Origin: Trichomonas vaginalis G3
Lineage: Eukaryota > Parabasalia > Trichomonadida > Trichomonadidae
Reading direction: 5' to 3'
NCBI RefSeq assembly: GCF_026262505.1
Contig: NC_067208.1
Span: 8,751,962-8,815,961, forward strand
Length of the DNA: 64,000 bases
Shown: one piece after another, positions 21,813-32,308 of the stretch
Position numbering within the stretch: the stretch's first letter is position 1
Layout of the letters: each line of letters opens with the position of its first letter
Program-made: the position numbers and the translations under genes
The notes under the pieces: generated by a model
What the model saw: only the letters and a program-made list of their open reading frames with translations
The model's database searches: none
Told to the model about the DNA's origin: nothing

Positions 21813-21816
21813 TTAA

Positions 21817-21936
21817 GAGTGCACTTACACCTGTATTACATGTCCTTCGATTCAGATGTTTAAGGTTAATTTTCAATGACACTTCACGCCATTTGTCAGA
21901 AATTTGAATTAAAGTCAGATACGCGTAAGTGCACCC
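21817..21936. mobile_element. TTAA-flanked 120-bp MITE, family C, copy 1
   Basis: Starts TTAA-GAGTGCACTTAC and ends GTAAGTGCACCC-TTAA. The outer GRGTGCAC is the same as the family A terminus, so both may be moved by one transposase. It has no coding capacity. Confidence 0.8.
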
Positions 21937-21959
21937 TTAAGAACATTTGTCATTACAAG

Positions 21960-22185
21960 TATAAGTAAAGACACTCAAGATGCATTTTTGTCATTCAATA
22001 ATCTATTCTCTCGCTATTGCAAACAATTTCAAATGTCGCATTCAATTTCTGTGTAATACAATATCATTCACTAGGATCAGTTTATTCATAACTTTACTCA
22101 CTTTTCAACATATTTCTGTAAAGCAGAATAAATATGCTTCCAATACGTAACATCATTTATCATTTTCCTTTAGACAAGTGCGTTA
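21960..22185 (+). pseudogene. Relic 3' end of a Pmp-like gene, unit 1
   Basis: The series TCTATTC..CTATTGC, AGGATCAGTTTATTC, CTCACTTTTCAACATAT and TTTTCCTTTAGACAAGTGCG lines up with the 3' end of Pmp-like copies 2 and 3 (19620-19795). It is diverged and shortened. Its last bases are where unit 2 begins. Confidence 0.5.
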
Positions 22186-22261
22186 ATTTTTCAAGGATTT
22201 ATTATTATCGTTTTTTATTATTAAAAATAATTTTTTTACAAACAAAAAAAAATAAAAAAAC

Positions 22262-22930
22262 TCATTTATTTAAAAGAAGATTAATAATATCTTCGTTCTT
22301 TGTCTGGAGTGCGACATCTTTAGCTGTGTGTCCTTCGCTGTCAACAACACTCAAATCGAGATCTTCACGAGAAAGGAGAACTTTGACAACTTCGATTTTT
22401 TCGTTTTCAATAGCGTTGAAAATAGGAGTTCGCTTCATCAAGTTCTGACGGTTGACATCGACATTTTCGTGTTGAAGCAACTCTTCGACGAAACTAGTTG
22501 AGCCGCATTTAGCGGCAACATGGAGAGGTGTCCACTGGATTGAGTCGACGCAGTTCAAGTCAACGTCATCTCGATCGGCGAAAAGACGGATTAAGTCTGA
22601 GAAATCATTAGATGCAGCGATGTGAAGAGGTGTGAAACTAGAATCATCAGGAAGTTGTGGATTGACATCTTTGTCGTTCAGAAGACACTCAACGCACTGT
22701 TTGTGGTGGAGAAGAACTGCGTAATGAAGAGCACTGCGATTCTTCTTGTCGACGATGTTCTTCTCGATGCCTGGAAAACTCAAGAGAAGTTCTAAAGCTT
22801 CGAAATGTCCGTCACGAGCTACCCGGATCAATGCTGTACGTGATGAGTTGTTAGTGGCATTGACATCAATGGATGGATCAGAAAGAAGAAGTCGCAGAAC
22901 ACATGTGTGACCATTAATTGCTCTCAACAT
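22262..22930 (-). CDS. Ankyrin-repeat ORF, copy 2
   Basis: 222 residues, with three replacements compared with copies 1 and 3 (Arg to Cys near residue 9, Ala to Val near 38, Asn to Asp near 120). Same six-repeat layout and the same in-frame stop just upstream. The replacements avoid the repeat core positions, but the sample is far too small to infer selection. Best read as a duplicated 3' remnant of a larger ankyrin gene. Confidence 0.6.
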   Translation of the reverse strand: MLRAINGHTCVLRLLLSDPSIDVNATNNSSRTALIRVARDGHFEALELLLSFPGIEKNIVDKKNRSALHYAVLLHHKQCVECLLNDKDVNPQLPDDSSFTPLHIAASNDFSDLIRLFADRDDVDLNCVDSIQWTPLHVAAKCGSTSFVEELLQHENVDVNRQNLMKRTPIFNAIENEKIEVVKVLLSREDLDLSVVDSEGHTAKDVALQTKNEDIINLLLNK

Positions 22931-23013
22931 AACACTTTAATTGTCAACATCTTCTTACAATTAAAGAATTCTGTAACAAATTCAATTTATTTGATTTATC
23001 AGATACTAATGTT

Positions 23014-23220
23014 TTAAAAAAGCATATTGTTTTGATCAATTTCATCTAATTCAATATTGCATTCTATTACTGCTACTAAACAATTCATTGTTTCGGCATA
23101 TTCCATACAATTCGTATTTGTCAAAAAATTAAACATCAAATCCCAAATAGGATATAAATGATTTTTGTAGATACTAATTCTCGAAATTAATGTAGAGATG
23201 TTGGATATAAGACTAGTCAT
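23014..23220 (-). pseudogene. 68-codon N-terminal relic, unit 2
   Basis: MTSLISNISTLISRISIYK..., the counterpart of 15056-15262, three replacements apart. It belongs to the broken 5' part of the ankyrin gene and starts 4 nt from the TTAA where family A inserted. Confidence 0.5.
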
Positions 23221-23791
23221 ATATTAAGGGTGCACACGAGAGGATCATGTAAACTTCAGAATTTAGAACCTTATTTTTAGGCATTATCTTGGCTACCTAT
23301 TTAGGCTCGAAAAGCAAAAAATATCAAAAAATACAACTTGACTCCATTATGACCCTTTCATGGAGGTAGTTTTTATCCGCTAGTATTTTCCCTTTGAATC
23401 TCTTTACAATTCGAAATCAAATTCAAATCTCAGTAGAAGAAAGGAAGAATCGACTTACTACGGTTGTAATACGCATAAATACATATATTTAATTATTTTT
23501 ATTTACATAATAGTTGTTTGAAGCTCATATTCCATCAAATTTTTAAATAAAAACATTAAAATGTTGAAAATGTTCATATATTTTAATAGGGTTTTGGCAC
23601 TTTATTGAGGAATTACTACATACATAGTCGAACTGAACTTGATATTTTGAAATTTAAATTATTTATCAAAATTAAAATTTAACTTGAAATTTATAATTAT
23701 TTAGTCATATTTTGCATAATTCTAAGTAGATTTTGTAAAAAATCAAGAAAGAAAAATTTTAACGTGCTTTATTTTTTCTTTTTTATAATAA

Positions 23792-23841
23792 AAAAAAAAA
23801 AAGGTATTGGGGCTTCCAGGCACTTCGTGCCCTCTAGCCCC
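23792..23841. repeat. Polinton left terminal inverted repeat
   Basis: Poly(A), then GGTATTGGGGCTTCCAGG and on to CTCTAGCCCC. GGGGCT pairs with AGCCCC and GGCAC with GTGCC around a TTC loop, so the end itself folds. It matches the right end with one difference (GGTATT against GGCATT). Confidence 0.85.
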
Positions 23842-23892
23842 AGTCACTTTTCTGTCACTTTTCAGGGTAAAAACATTTTTATTGTATATAAA

Positions 23893-24708
23893 ATGAATTT
23901 TACAAAACCACCGTTACCCTTCTTTGGAAATAAGAGTAGATGTAAAGATATTCTATTGAGAGAACTTAAGAAACTACCGAATGGTCTAACATTTGTAGAT
24001 TTGTTCGGTGGAAGTTTCTATATATCTCATTTGTGCCATACTGTATTTCCTGACTCAAAGATTATATGCAATGACTTCGACAACTATATGAACCGTCTCA
24101 AACATATACCAGACACAAACAAAATATTGAAAGAGTTAAAAGAAAAGATACCTATAGGTAAGATGGAACGTATACCATTAGATAAGAAAATATTGTCAGA
24201 GAGGTTTTGAAAAAAGCAGAGTATATTGACTGGGATAGTATATCTTCTAGACTATTATATAGTGGTGCTATAAGAGTTCATGACATTGAAACACTTATGT
24301 CAAAGTTTTATATCTTAACTATACAAAGGTTTTCAAAGAGAACATAGAAAAATATACTGAGGTATAGAGTTTGTGAGATGTCGTTGGACAGAGTTGTATG
24401 AAAAATATAAAAACAAGGAAAATGTTTTCTTTATAGTAGACCCGCCGTTCTTTAACACATGGGATTTTCAATACCAAGTAGACTGGACTTTGAGAGACTC
24501 TTTAGAAACTTTAGACGTTTTACATAACCATCCATGCTTTTACTTTACATCCGATAAAAGTGGTTTGGAAACCGTTATGAGATGGTTAGAGGACATACAT
24601 GACTATGAGTTTAGATATGACAAGATAGAATATGAGAGAGGTCCTATAAACCGGAGAAAGTGTCACAACAAAGAAATTTTATTGGTAAGTAAATGTGGTT
24701 TGAAATAG
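23893..24708 (+). pseudogene. Polinton part: N6-adenine DNA methyltransferase (D12/Dam class)
   Basis: The N-terminal PFFGNKSRCKDIL matches the SAM-binding FxG motif of Dam-like enzymes, FVDLFGGSF follows, and the catalytic DPPF motif (VDPPFFNTW) is present later. Such enzymes methylate adenine in DNA; some Polintons and large DNA viruses carry one, perhaps to mark their own DNA. Broken, about two breaks. First gene inside the left end. Confidence 0.75.
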
Positions 24709-24824
24709 GACTACTTGTTTTAGGTTTTTTCCATTGTGTCATTTACTTATTTGACGTGGCAGAAAGATATAGAGAATATGAAGATGAACCAATACCAGCA
24801 AATGTTCAGCATATGTACTCGTAA
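24693..24824 (+). CDS. Polinton part: 43-residue membrane protein
   Basis: MWFEIGLLVLGFFHCVIYLF forms one hydrophobic segment, then a charged tail. It overlaps the end of the methyltransferase. Function unknown. It looks whole; too short to place in a family. Confidence 0.5.
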   Translation: MWFEIGLLVLGFFHCVIYLFDVAERYREYEDEPIPANVQHMYS

Positions 24825-24845
24825 GAGATATTTTTATCTAATTAA

Positions 24846-25197
24846 ATGGACGCACAGAACTTAGCGAATGCACAGCAACCTGGACAACCAAACCCAGAGA
24901 ATATTCCAAATGAAGTTAGAATACAAACTGCAATGGCAAACTATGGTCAAGTGCCAACAGATGTACAAATGCAATGCCATATGACGCTGCGTTAGGTTTG
25001 CCACCATGGTATGCAAATATGAGATGGAAAGAGTTTTACAAAACCCTGAAGTGGGATATAAACAACTCTATGCAGATGACGCGAACAGGAGTTGACCCAG
25101 AATATGTTTTCTACCAGAGAGAAATAGAATGTATGAGCTCCAGTTAAAAAATGCTATGGAACTCAGAAGGAAACGTAAGAGACTAGGCGGACATTAG
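24846..25197 (+). pseudogene. Polinton part: small Gln/Asn-rich protein
   Basis: Starts MDAQNLANAQQPGQPNPENI; the end is basic (RRKRKRLGGH). The leader is A/T-rich, as in the neighbouring genes. Not recognised; a virion component is possible from its position. Broken, about two breaks. Confidence 0.4.
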
Positions 25198-25215
25198 ATT
25201 TTTACATATAGTAAA

Positions 25216-25458
25216 ATGGGTTTCTTCAGTAGTATTGGAAACTTCTTTCGAAATGTTGGAAGAGGTATATGGAATGGAATAAAAACCGTAGGAAGAGGAA
25301 TTTGGAACGGTGTCAAAAATATTGGTAAAAGAGTAGGTCAGTTCGTTGGTATTATACCTAAAGACCCTGAACCAGAAGAACAAGCTCCTGTTATACAACA
25401 GCCTGAACCTGCACCACAGTCTAGTTGGCAACCAAATCCAGCACCTCAACCGTATTAA
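25216..25458 (+). CDS. Polinton part: 80-residue amphipathic, Pro-rich protein
   Basis: The N-terminal half holds two near-repeats of GRGIWNGIK and forms an amphipathic, positively charged helix. The C-terminal half is Pro/Gln-rich (EPEEQAPVIQQPEPAP). The arrangement recalls membrane-active minor capsid peptides such as adenovirus pVI, but that is a shape resemblance only. It looks whole. A related design is seen at 28925-29326. Confidence 0.5.
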   Translation: MGFFSSIGNFFRNVGRGIWNGIKTVGRGIWNGVKNIGKRVGQFVGIIPKDPEPEEQAPVIQQPEPAPQSSWQPNPAPQPY

Positions 25459-25532
25459 AAGATTATATTTTTACCGTTCGATAGTAGTTGTATATGAGAC
25501 TAAGTTCTAAGTAAAACGCGTGTATAATGGAA

Positions 25533-26310
25533 CTATTCTCTTTCTTCCATCTGTTGTAAACCATACTTGAAAGTCTGAAATACTTCCACTCGGTGTTCAT
25601 ATAGCTTTGTAGGTTTTTCGTAAAAGTTCATTTGCCAAGCATAAAAAAGAGTTTTGTGCACCAGAAAATGAAGCATGAACGATAATAGCATCTGAGTCGA
25701 AAACATTTTCATATGTTCCATTAGGGTTTTCGACTTCATAAAAGTTCGGGTGTACTGGATATGCTGCAGGCTGATTTAACATCCTCAAAAATCTATACCA
25801 TGCCAAGTTGTTATATTTTGTAGAAATATAAACGTCTTCTCCAAGGTCTTCTATTCTATTGATTTTAACAGTTGCATTTTTCCTGTCATATATAATATCG
25901 AGATGGTACTCTCCTTCGTCAATGTTAAACTGGTTTGCATATTCGATATAGATATCGTTTATTTTTTCTTGAAAAGCTTGAAGAGTTGTTTCTAAGTTTA
26001 CAAGCAAATTCACTTGCAAAAGTTTTCCCTGTTCAAATTTCTCATACGTACGTTTTTCTTTGTTATAGTATCGAACTTCAAAAGCGACCGTAAATGGGAA
26101 ACCATGTATGGCTTCTGAAATGAACTTCATTCTACGAAAGCCAATAGCTTTTGTGACGGATGGGTCTCTTAACCATCTTAGTGGGTAGTCAAAACGATAG
26201 CCTTCATGTTTTACGGTCTCTGTCTCAAACTTTTGACCGACATTCGTAAAAAGTTCATCTAATGGTTTAGTTGTAGCAACTCTTGAATTTTCTTTTTCTA
26301 TTGAAAGCAT
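25533..26310 (-). pseudogene. Polinton part: 237-residue-class protein of unknown function
   Basis: Starts MLSIEKENSRVATTKPLDEL; mostly beta-rich, with ten or more predicted strands (for example FTVAFEVRYYNKEKRTYEKF). I do not recognise the family. Placed back to back with the fibre-like gene, so the two probably share a promoter region. Broken near one end, about one break. Confidence 0.4.
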
Positions 26311-26328
26311 ATTTTATCTAGAATAAAA

Positions 26329-27957
26329 ATGTCGAAAGAAACAGCGTCTATGAGAGAAATACAACACAACCGACAACTCATTGTACAAGCTCTAAATAAG
26401 AACACAACAAACTTTTCAAACTATTCTAAGATATCTGAGTCATTGAAAGAAGGAAACTTAAAACTGACGATAAACCCAATGACAGATGAGTTTCTGTTTC
26501 AAGACAGTAAGAACCATACTGTCTGTGTAAATCCAACAAAAGGAACTTTAAACGAGAAGCCTATAAAAGAACTTCTTTTGAAAGCAGATGTTGACAACAA
26601 AGCTGACAAAGAGTATGTCATTGAAAAAGTTCAAGAAGAACATGACAGAGCAGATGCAACATATGCAACGAAAGAACATACTCATCCTGAACTAGCAGAC
26701 AAAACATATGTTGACAATAAAATGTCAAGTGAAGTGACAAGAGCTGACAAAGAATATTCTAAAAAGACTCATACACATACCATTGCAAATATTACAAACT
26801 TACAAGAAACCTTAAACAGGAAAAGTGACGTTGGACATACACATTCTATATCTGAAATAACAGACTTAAACGTTAGCCTTGAAAAGAAAGCTGACAAAAC
26901 ATATGTCAACAGTGAGTTAGAGGAGAAAGTAGATAAGGGACTTATGGCTAGTGTGTTAGTGAAGAAGGCAGATAAGGAATATGTGGATGAAAAAGACAAT
27001 GAAATTAAAGAAAGGGTTGAATGGTACCATGAACGGACAACAAAGATTTTAGAAGGTAAAGCCAATACAGGGTGGGTTTCAGGATGTTTAGACCTTAAAG
27101 CGGATAAGAACCATACACATACCATTGCAAATATTACAAACTTACAAGAAACCTTAAACAAGAAAAGTGACGTTGGACATACACACGATTTCTTCGCAAC
27201 TGTTGGTATAGAAAATATTGCAGGAACGGTTGAAGAACCTGATGGAACTGGTGGGGATGTATTAAATTGGAAACCTCCTAACTTTCCACAAGGTTTAACA
27301 TCGGATGAAGACATAACGACGATGAAATACACTAGATGTAGAAATGTTTTTGTCATGGAGGATGAAAACAAAGTTAAATTCACTGCTCAAGATTTATATG
27401 ACAACAAAGCTGACAAAACATATGTTAACGATGAGTTAGATAAGAAAGCTGACAAAACATATGTTAACGATGAGTTAGATAAAAAAGCTGACAAAACAGA
27501 GCTTCAAACGTTAAAGACAGAAATACTTCAAACACTATATCCTATAGGTTCTATTTATACGTCAATGAACTCTACCAGACCAGAAGTAGTACTTGGTCTC
27601 GGAACTTGGACTCAAATAGTCGACAGGTTTTTGTATTGTGCCAACTCTTCAAAGGAAACAGGTGGAAGTAAAACGATTTCAGGTGAAAACTTACCTGCAC
27701 ACAGTCACTACATAGATTTAAGTACATCTGAAGCAGGTTGGCATAAGCATAGATTTTGGGATTGGTCAGCAATGAAAAAAGGTAAAGGATATGATGTTAA
27801 AGACGACGTTCAGTTTGCTATAAATTGTTTCTGGGGTAGCACACAGGGAGAAGGAAACCATACACATCGCGTTTCAGGGTATACGCAAACAACGGGACAA
27901 AGTAAAGACTACATGCCACCTTACATGACAGTTTACGCATGGTATAGAAATGCTTAG
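26329..27957 (+). CDS. Polinton part: phage-tail-fibre-like protein, 542 residues
   Basis: Looks whole. Residues about 80-380 are a long series of heptad-like KADKTYV(N/D) units alternating with THTHTIANITNLQETLN(R/K)KSDVGHTH blocks, the style of trimeric phage fibre shafts. The C-terminal part (about 400-542) has PIGSIYTSMN, GLGTWTQIVDRFLYC, GENLPAHSH and MPPYMTVYAWYRN, which together match the collar/tip domain of many phage tail fibres. Such proteins bind host receptors as trimers. In this element it would be a spike or fibre candidate; that role is inferred. Internal repeats are near-exact, so the shaft probably changes length by recombination. Confidence 0.75.
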   Translation: MSKETASMREIQHNRQLIVQALNKNTTNFSNYSKISESLKEGNLKLTINPMTDEFLFQDSKNHTVCVNPTKGTLNEKPIKELLLKADVDNKADKEYVIEKVQEEHDRADATYATKEHTHPELADKTYVDNKMSSEVTRADKEYSKKTHTHTIANITNLQETLNRKSDVGHTHSISEITDLNVSLEKKADKTYVNSELEEKVDKGLMASVLVKKADKEYVDEKDNEIKERVEWYHERTTKILEGKANTGWVSGCLDLKADKNHTHTIANITNLQETLNKKSDVGHTHDFFATVGIENIAGTVEEPDGTGGDVLNWKPPNFPQGLTSDEDITTMKYTRCRNVFVMEDENKVKFTAQDLYDNKADKTYVNDELDKKADKTYVNDELDKKADKTELQTLKTEILQTLYPIGSIYTSMNSTRPEVVLGLGTWTQIVDRFLYCANSSKETGGSKTISGENLPAHSHYIDLSTSEAGWHKHRFWDWSAMKKGKGYDVKDDVQFAINCFWGSTQGEGNHTHRVSGYTQTTGQSKDYMPPYMTVYAWYRNA

Positions 27958-28908
27958 TCGTCATTTTCAACTTCTTTAGCATATTCGTCAGGAGTTGTCT
28001 TATATTTGTTAGGAACTGTCTTTGAAAGTATACCACCTTGAACTTTGACAAGTTTGAAACGAGGTCTGACAATAGTAGTTTTATCTTCTGCTTGCAGTCT
28101 GTACATTTTGCCATGTTTGCCTAAAACTTCATAATATTCTCTTGTATACTTTCTTCTATTTTTACGAACACGAACGTGAGTACCTGTCGAGTTCCCATTG
28201 TTGTCATAGTCAATAGTATTTTATATGGGTCGCGTTTAGGTATTTCTATTTTTACTTTGTCACCTTTCTTAAGTTTGAAGCCTGGCATTCTTTCTTGTTT
28301 GTCTCTTTTGACTAAACTATTAAATATAGTCTTTCTCTAAGTCGGGTTGTTTTTCATTTCTTCGGGGAGTGGTTTCCCAAACCTTTTGTTTACGGCTATT
28401 GTAAATATATTAAAACTTGTCTCATCTTTGCCATGGAGAAGTGTCTATATTTGTCGTCATATGACATTTCATCTACCTCACCACCTTGTGGTTGATTTAA
28501 GTCTCTTAAGATTTTTATACACTGTCAATGACACCAAGAGCAGAATGGTTTTGGTCGACAATGAAATATTGGTTTACATTTTTTGAACGCAGATAGTTTT
28601 TAATATCGTCTGATTTGAAAGAACTTTCACAGTCAGATGTCAGTTTTTGTTGGATGGTATTTGTCAACGAATATTGTCAAAGCAGTTTTCACATCTAAAA
28701 TATTTTTGGACCATAATGGTATGGCTTCACAGTATCTTGTGTTTTGACCAACAAATATTAGCCAGTATGGTGGTCCATCTTCTCTATACCTCGGAATGTT
28801 TTCCAAGATATCCATAAACCAAGCATTTGGTGTTGAACTAAAGATTTTTACCATGAGTGCTTTCTTTGTTGCTTTAGAAACATACGGGTCCTTGTTTGAA
28901 TTCGTCAT
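27955..28908 (-). pseudogene. Polinton part: retroviral-type integrase (rve)
   Basis: Signs of the Maverick integrase core are present: AWFMDILE, then YWLIFVGQNTRYCEAIPL, SDCESSF and NHSALGVIDSV, the usual order of acidic-residue blocks. The C-terminal part is basic (VRVRKNRRKYTREYYEVL) and SH3/chromo-like. It inserts the element's DNA into the host, making the 6-bp target repeat. Broken, about three breaks. Confidence 0.75.
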
Positions 28909-28924
28909 TTTTAACCCATAAGAA

Positions 28925-29326
28925 ATGGGTTTATTTGGCGCAATAGCAGGAGTCGCATCTAGATTTTTGCCCGCAGTGGGAACACTAGCCAGAGGTGCAT
29001 TTGGAATTGGAAGGAAGATTTTGAGTACATTAGGTATACTGAAAGAGAAAGCACAACCTATTATACAAACCGTACAGAAAGGTTGGGAGGTAGCACGAGA
29101 TGCCAGCAAATCTTATTCAAATCCTGAAACAAGAGGAAAAGTTCAAGGATGGATGGACAATGTAGGAAGACAAGCAGGAAACTACTATAACAAAGCAAAT
29201 GACTACTATAACCAAGCAGGGCACTATATGGACCAAGGTGAAAGATTCTTTAACAGAGGATATAACCATGCACAACAGTGGGTAAACAACAACCAACCTC
29301 AACCGCCTCAAACGTGGGGAATGTAA
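28925..29326 (+). CDS. Polinton part: 133-residue amphipathic minor virion-like protein
   Basis: MGLFGAIAGVASRFLPAVG is a Gly/Ala amphipathic helix like membrane-lytic peptides of non-enveloped viruses. Then come Tyr/Asn-rich repeats (YYNKANDYYNQAGHYMD) and a Pro-rich end. It looks whole. The role in membrane entry or capsid is inferred from shape and place. Confidence 0.5.
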   Translation: MGLFGAIAGVASRFLPAVGTLARGAFGIGRKILSTLGILKEKAQPIIQTVQKGWEVARDASKSYSNPETRGKVQGWMDNVGRQAGNYYNKANDYYNQAGHYMDQGERFFNRGYNHAQQWVNNNQPQPPQTWGM

Positions 29327-29345
29327 AATTTTTTACTGAGATGAA

Positions 29346-29501
29346 ATGAACAATACAGCTTTGAGACAAATGGGCTCAAGATGGATTTGTCGGCTTCCAG
29401 CAGTTACACAACCACGTGTTTGTCAAGTTCTTCCTATACCTCAGGAAGTTTTAGACCGACTTAAAAAACAACAACAACCAGTTGAAAACAAAACAAACTA
29501 A
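29346..29501 (+). CDS. Polinton part: 51-residue protein
   Basis: MNNTALRQMGSRWICRLPAV... ending in a Gln/Lys-rich tail. The leader TTTTTACTGAGATGAA before the ATG is repeated exactly before the next gene. Function unknown; it looks whole. Confidence 0.5.
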   Translation: MNNTALRQMGSRWICRLPAVTQPRVCQVLPIPQEVLDRLKKQQQPVENKTN

Positions 29502-29520
29502 AATTTTTTACTGAGATGAA

Positions 29521-30105
29521 ATGACCGAAGAAGTTGAAACGGTAGATTTGACACCACAAACAAAAAGTTCAGAACCATTGTCAAAACCTGTCAAAGAACT
29601 TACAGATGAAGAGAAAAATTCAATAATAGAAAGTGCCAGGTCTGGAAATACAAACTCTAACTACAAAGTCACTTTTCATAAAAATGGAACGGCTAGTATC
29701 TCAAAAAAGAAACAGACTCTCACAAATAAAATATTGAAGTCTGAAGGAGCTTTCGAGACAACAGATGGAAAAGTTTACTTCACTGACCAACAGTTCATTA
29801 TAGAACATCTCATTGACTTAGAGTCAAAATATTCTAAACTTTACAACAAACACAAAAAGTTGAAAGGAAAACAGAAACAGATGGCATATGATATTTATGA
29901 AGATGTTGACGACACAACTGTTCCTGCAAGTGAGGTAAAGTCAGATGAACCGAAAAGTGACGAAAAACCAATAGAAGAAGGGAAGCCAAAAACTGAAGAA
30001 AAACCAAAACCAAAGTTTAGTTTCCAAACTAAACCAAGTCAACCTTCATTAGCTGGTATGGGTTGGCGTCAAAGACTTATGGCAGCAGGCGGTTATGTAA
30101 AGTAA
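29521..30105 (+). CDS. Polinton part: 194-residue acidic/Lys-rich protein
   Basis: Starts MTEEVETVDLTPQ; the centre holds a beta-rich piece (YKVTFHKNGTASISKKK) and a helix with LESKYSKLYNKHKKLKGK; then comes a Lys/Pro/Glu tail and a C-terminal GMGWRQRLMAAGGYVK. No family recognised. Its position just before the polymerase gene would suit a terminal or DNA-binding protein, but nothing proves it. Looks whole. Confidence 0.45.
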   Translation: MTEEVETVDLTPQTKSSEPLSKPVKELTDEEKNSIIESARSGNTNSNYKVTFHKNGTASISKKKQTLTNKILKSEGAFETTDGKVYFTDQQFIIEHLIDLESKYSKLYNKHKKLKGKQKQMAYDIYEDVDDTTVPASEVKSDEPKSDEKPIEEGKPKTEEKPKPKFSFQTKPSQPSLAGMGWRQRLMAAGGYVK

Positions 30106-30136
30106 AGAAAAAAAAAATTTTTTTATTTTTATAAAA

Positions 30137-32286
30137 ATGCCCCCGTATAGAATGGATAGAAGGTCTGCTAGAATAAAAGCAGAGTTAGAAAGATATGGCT
30201 GGAGAGTTTCAAAGAAGTTTAAATATAGGAAGGGAAGACCCATAAAAGTCTATGACAAACTGGCTGGTCTGACCTATGAAATGGACTTGGAAACAGCACG
30301 CACAAATTATCCAAACAGACTAGAGAGGTTAGAAGAAGAGCGTCTTATGAACATGCCTTTCGATGTTACTGAGCCACAGGTTGAAGGACACGACGGCTTT
30401 GCCAGATTCTACTGGAAACATGACGAACAATTGCATCCTTTGAGAAGGAAAAAAGGAAAAGGTGAAGACGCACATGCTCCCATGGAAAGAACAAGATATG
30501 CATATGAAAAGTACCGTGAAGTTAGAAGTAAAATTACTTCTGGTCGAACCTTTACAGTAAACTTTGACGAAGGAAAGAACAAAGAAGGCTTCATGGGTGT
30601 ACTTGCTGCCATACAAGACGGAAATAAGAAAGGATACAATCTCAGACTAACCGTAACAGATTTGGATGGTCATATTTACTATGCACATGGCAATGTCACA
30701 ACAGCCGCACAACTTCTTGACGCTTTCAAGACTACAAAGAGAGAACAAATGGTTGACTCCGACTCAGATATTTTGAATGCAATTGAAGGAATTGCAAGCG
30801 TGAAGTTCGAATGGTACCAACCTAACCCTCAAGCAGTCAGACAACATGCTGGATACTTCCCGTTCAGAAATAAGTCTGACATTGACTTAACAAGGTATGG
30901 AATTTACAATTCAATTGAAAAAATTGTCAATGAACTTGTATTCTTACATGTCCAGGAACTCTGGTCTTGTTACAGATGAGAAGATGAAGTATCTTGAGTC
31001 ATGTGTGAAACAAGGTACATGCTCAGAGGTCAATTGTCAAAAATTGCACCGTTGGCAAATGTCAATATCCGAGTCAACATACCTACAGCTAAAGGTTCTT
31101 CACATGACGACTATGTTGTTGACAAGACTTACCATGGTTGAAGATTGTAATTGTCCACAACCACTTCATGTTGAACGAAAGTCTTACAAACCCATTGTTC
31201 GGAAAAGGCAAGTGCAACATTGTCAGAGCTGTTAACATTCTTTTCGAGAAAGGCTTGTTGGAACCAATTCCAGATGACAAGCTGACAGAAACTTTTGTAC
31301 CAAAAGACGAAACAAACTTTTCATTGTTAGTAAGACCAAAAGTTGTTCCAGACAAAGTTATAGCACAAAAGAAGTACACAGCTCCAAAAGGAGTTGGATT
31401 GTTCGGATACCAACCTGAACCAGAAGAACTTCCAATGAGGTTGCAAGAACTTCAAGATGCTATAAACAAACTTCCATTGAGACATCCAATTGACGTCAAA
31501 TTGTATTGGAGAGCATCTGAGTTAGGTCAGAAGGTTTTATATGAAACAGGTTGCTTCGACGATGTTTATGAGATAGCAGGCGAAGTTTCTCAGAAGATAA
31601 GAGACTCACTTGAATTTCCACGAACTGGACCCATTGGTTGCGACAAGTTCGACTCAAACGAAAAAATATACTATGTCGACCTTAACGCTGCGTACATGAG
31701 GTTCGTCCAATATATCCCGACTGGAATTCCAAACGAAGACGGTGAGTTCCCGGGAAGGAACTATACAGTTGGAAAAGTCATACAACAACTGTATGATATT
31801 AGGAAAGCTTCAAACCCCAAACTTGCAATGACACTCAAATTGCTTATGAATTCGACATGGGGATATTCCATTAAAAAACCTCAAAAGATGAAGAGTAAAC
31901 ACTATGAGAAAGTCGACAACTTTGTTGAAAGGTTTTCTCCTTTTGTTTTGAAATACGAGTTCACCGAAGGTCAAAATGGCTTAGTAACCACAGTAAAACC
32001 TATTGTCGAACATTGGTCTTATCCTCAGTTCGCAAAGGCAGTCCTTGACAACTACAATGAGTTCTTCTCCGATGTTAAATCCAAAGTGAAGGTATACTAT
32101 GAGAACATCGATGCGCTCATGACGAACGAAGAAGGGTACAACAAACTCATTGAAATGGGTTTAGTCGGTGAAAAGATGGGTCAATTCAAATTGGACAAAA
32201 TTTTCACCGAAGTTCATGTCCTCTCCAAGCGTAAGTACTGGGGAATACTTGAAGACGGCACAGAAATAAAACATTGCATGAAATAA
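30137..32286 (+). pseudogene. Polinton part: protein-primed DNA polymerase B
   Basis: Palm motifs are visible in the later part: YYVDLNAAYMRF (motif A), LLMNSTWGYSIK (motif B) and YYENIDALMT at the motif C position, followed by a C-terminal HVLSKRKYWGI thumb-like piece. The N-terminal part (from MPPYRMDRRSARIKAEL) matches the long leader of Maverick polymerases. It copies the element's DNA using a protein primer. Broken, about two or three breaks. Confidence 0.75.
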
Positions 32287-32308
32287 AAAATTTTTATTCG
32301 AATTTGAA

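Larger units (their letters stand above)
14214..22174. repeat. Tandem segmental duplication, unit 1
   Basis: About 7.96 kb, nearly identical to unit 2 once later insertions are set aside. Contents: ankyrin ORF with 5' relic, family A element (15270-16312), 830-bp hairpin element (16442-17271, only in this unit), long hairpin and Pmp-like pseudogene, family B element, family C MITE and Pmp 3' relic. Confidence 0.85.

Noticed and set aside
26769-27383. 204-codon minus-strand frame opposite the fibre-like gene
   Set aside because: Mirror of the repetitive fibre shaft; Ser/Phe-rich by codon complement.
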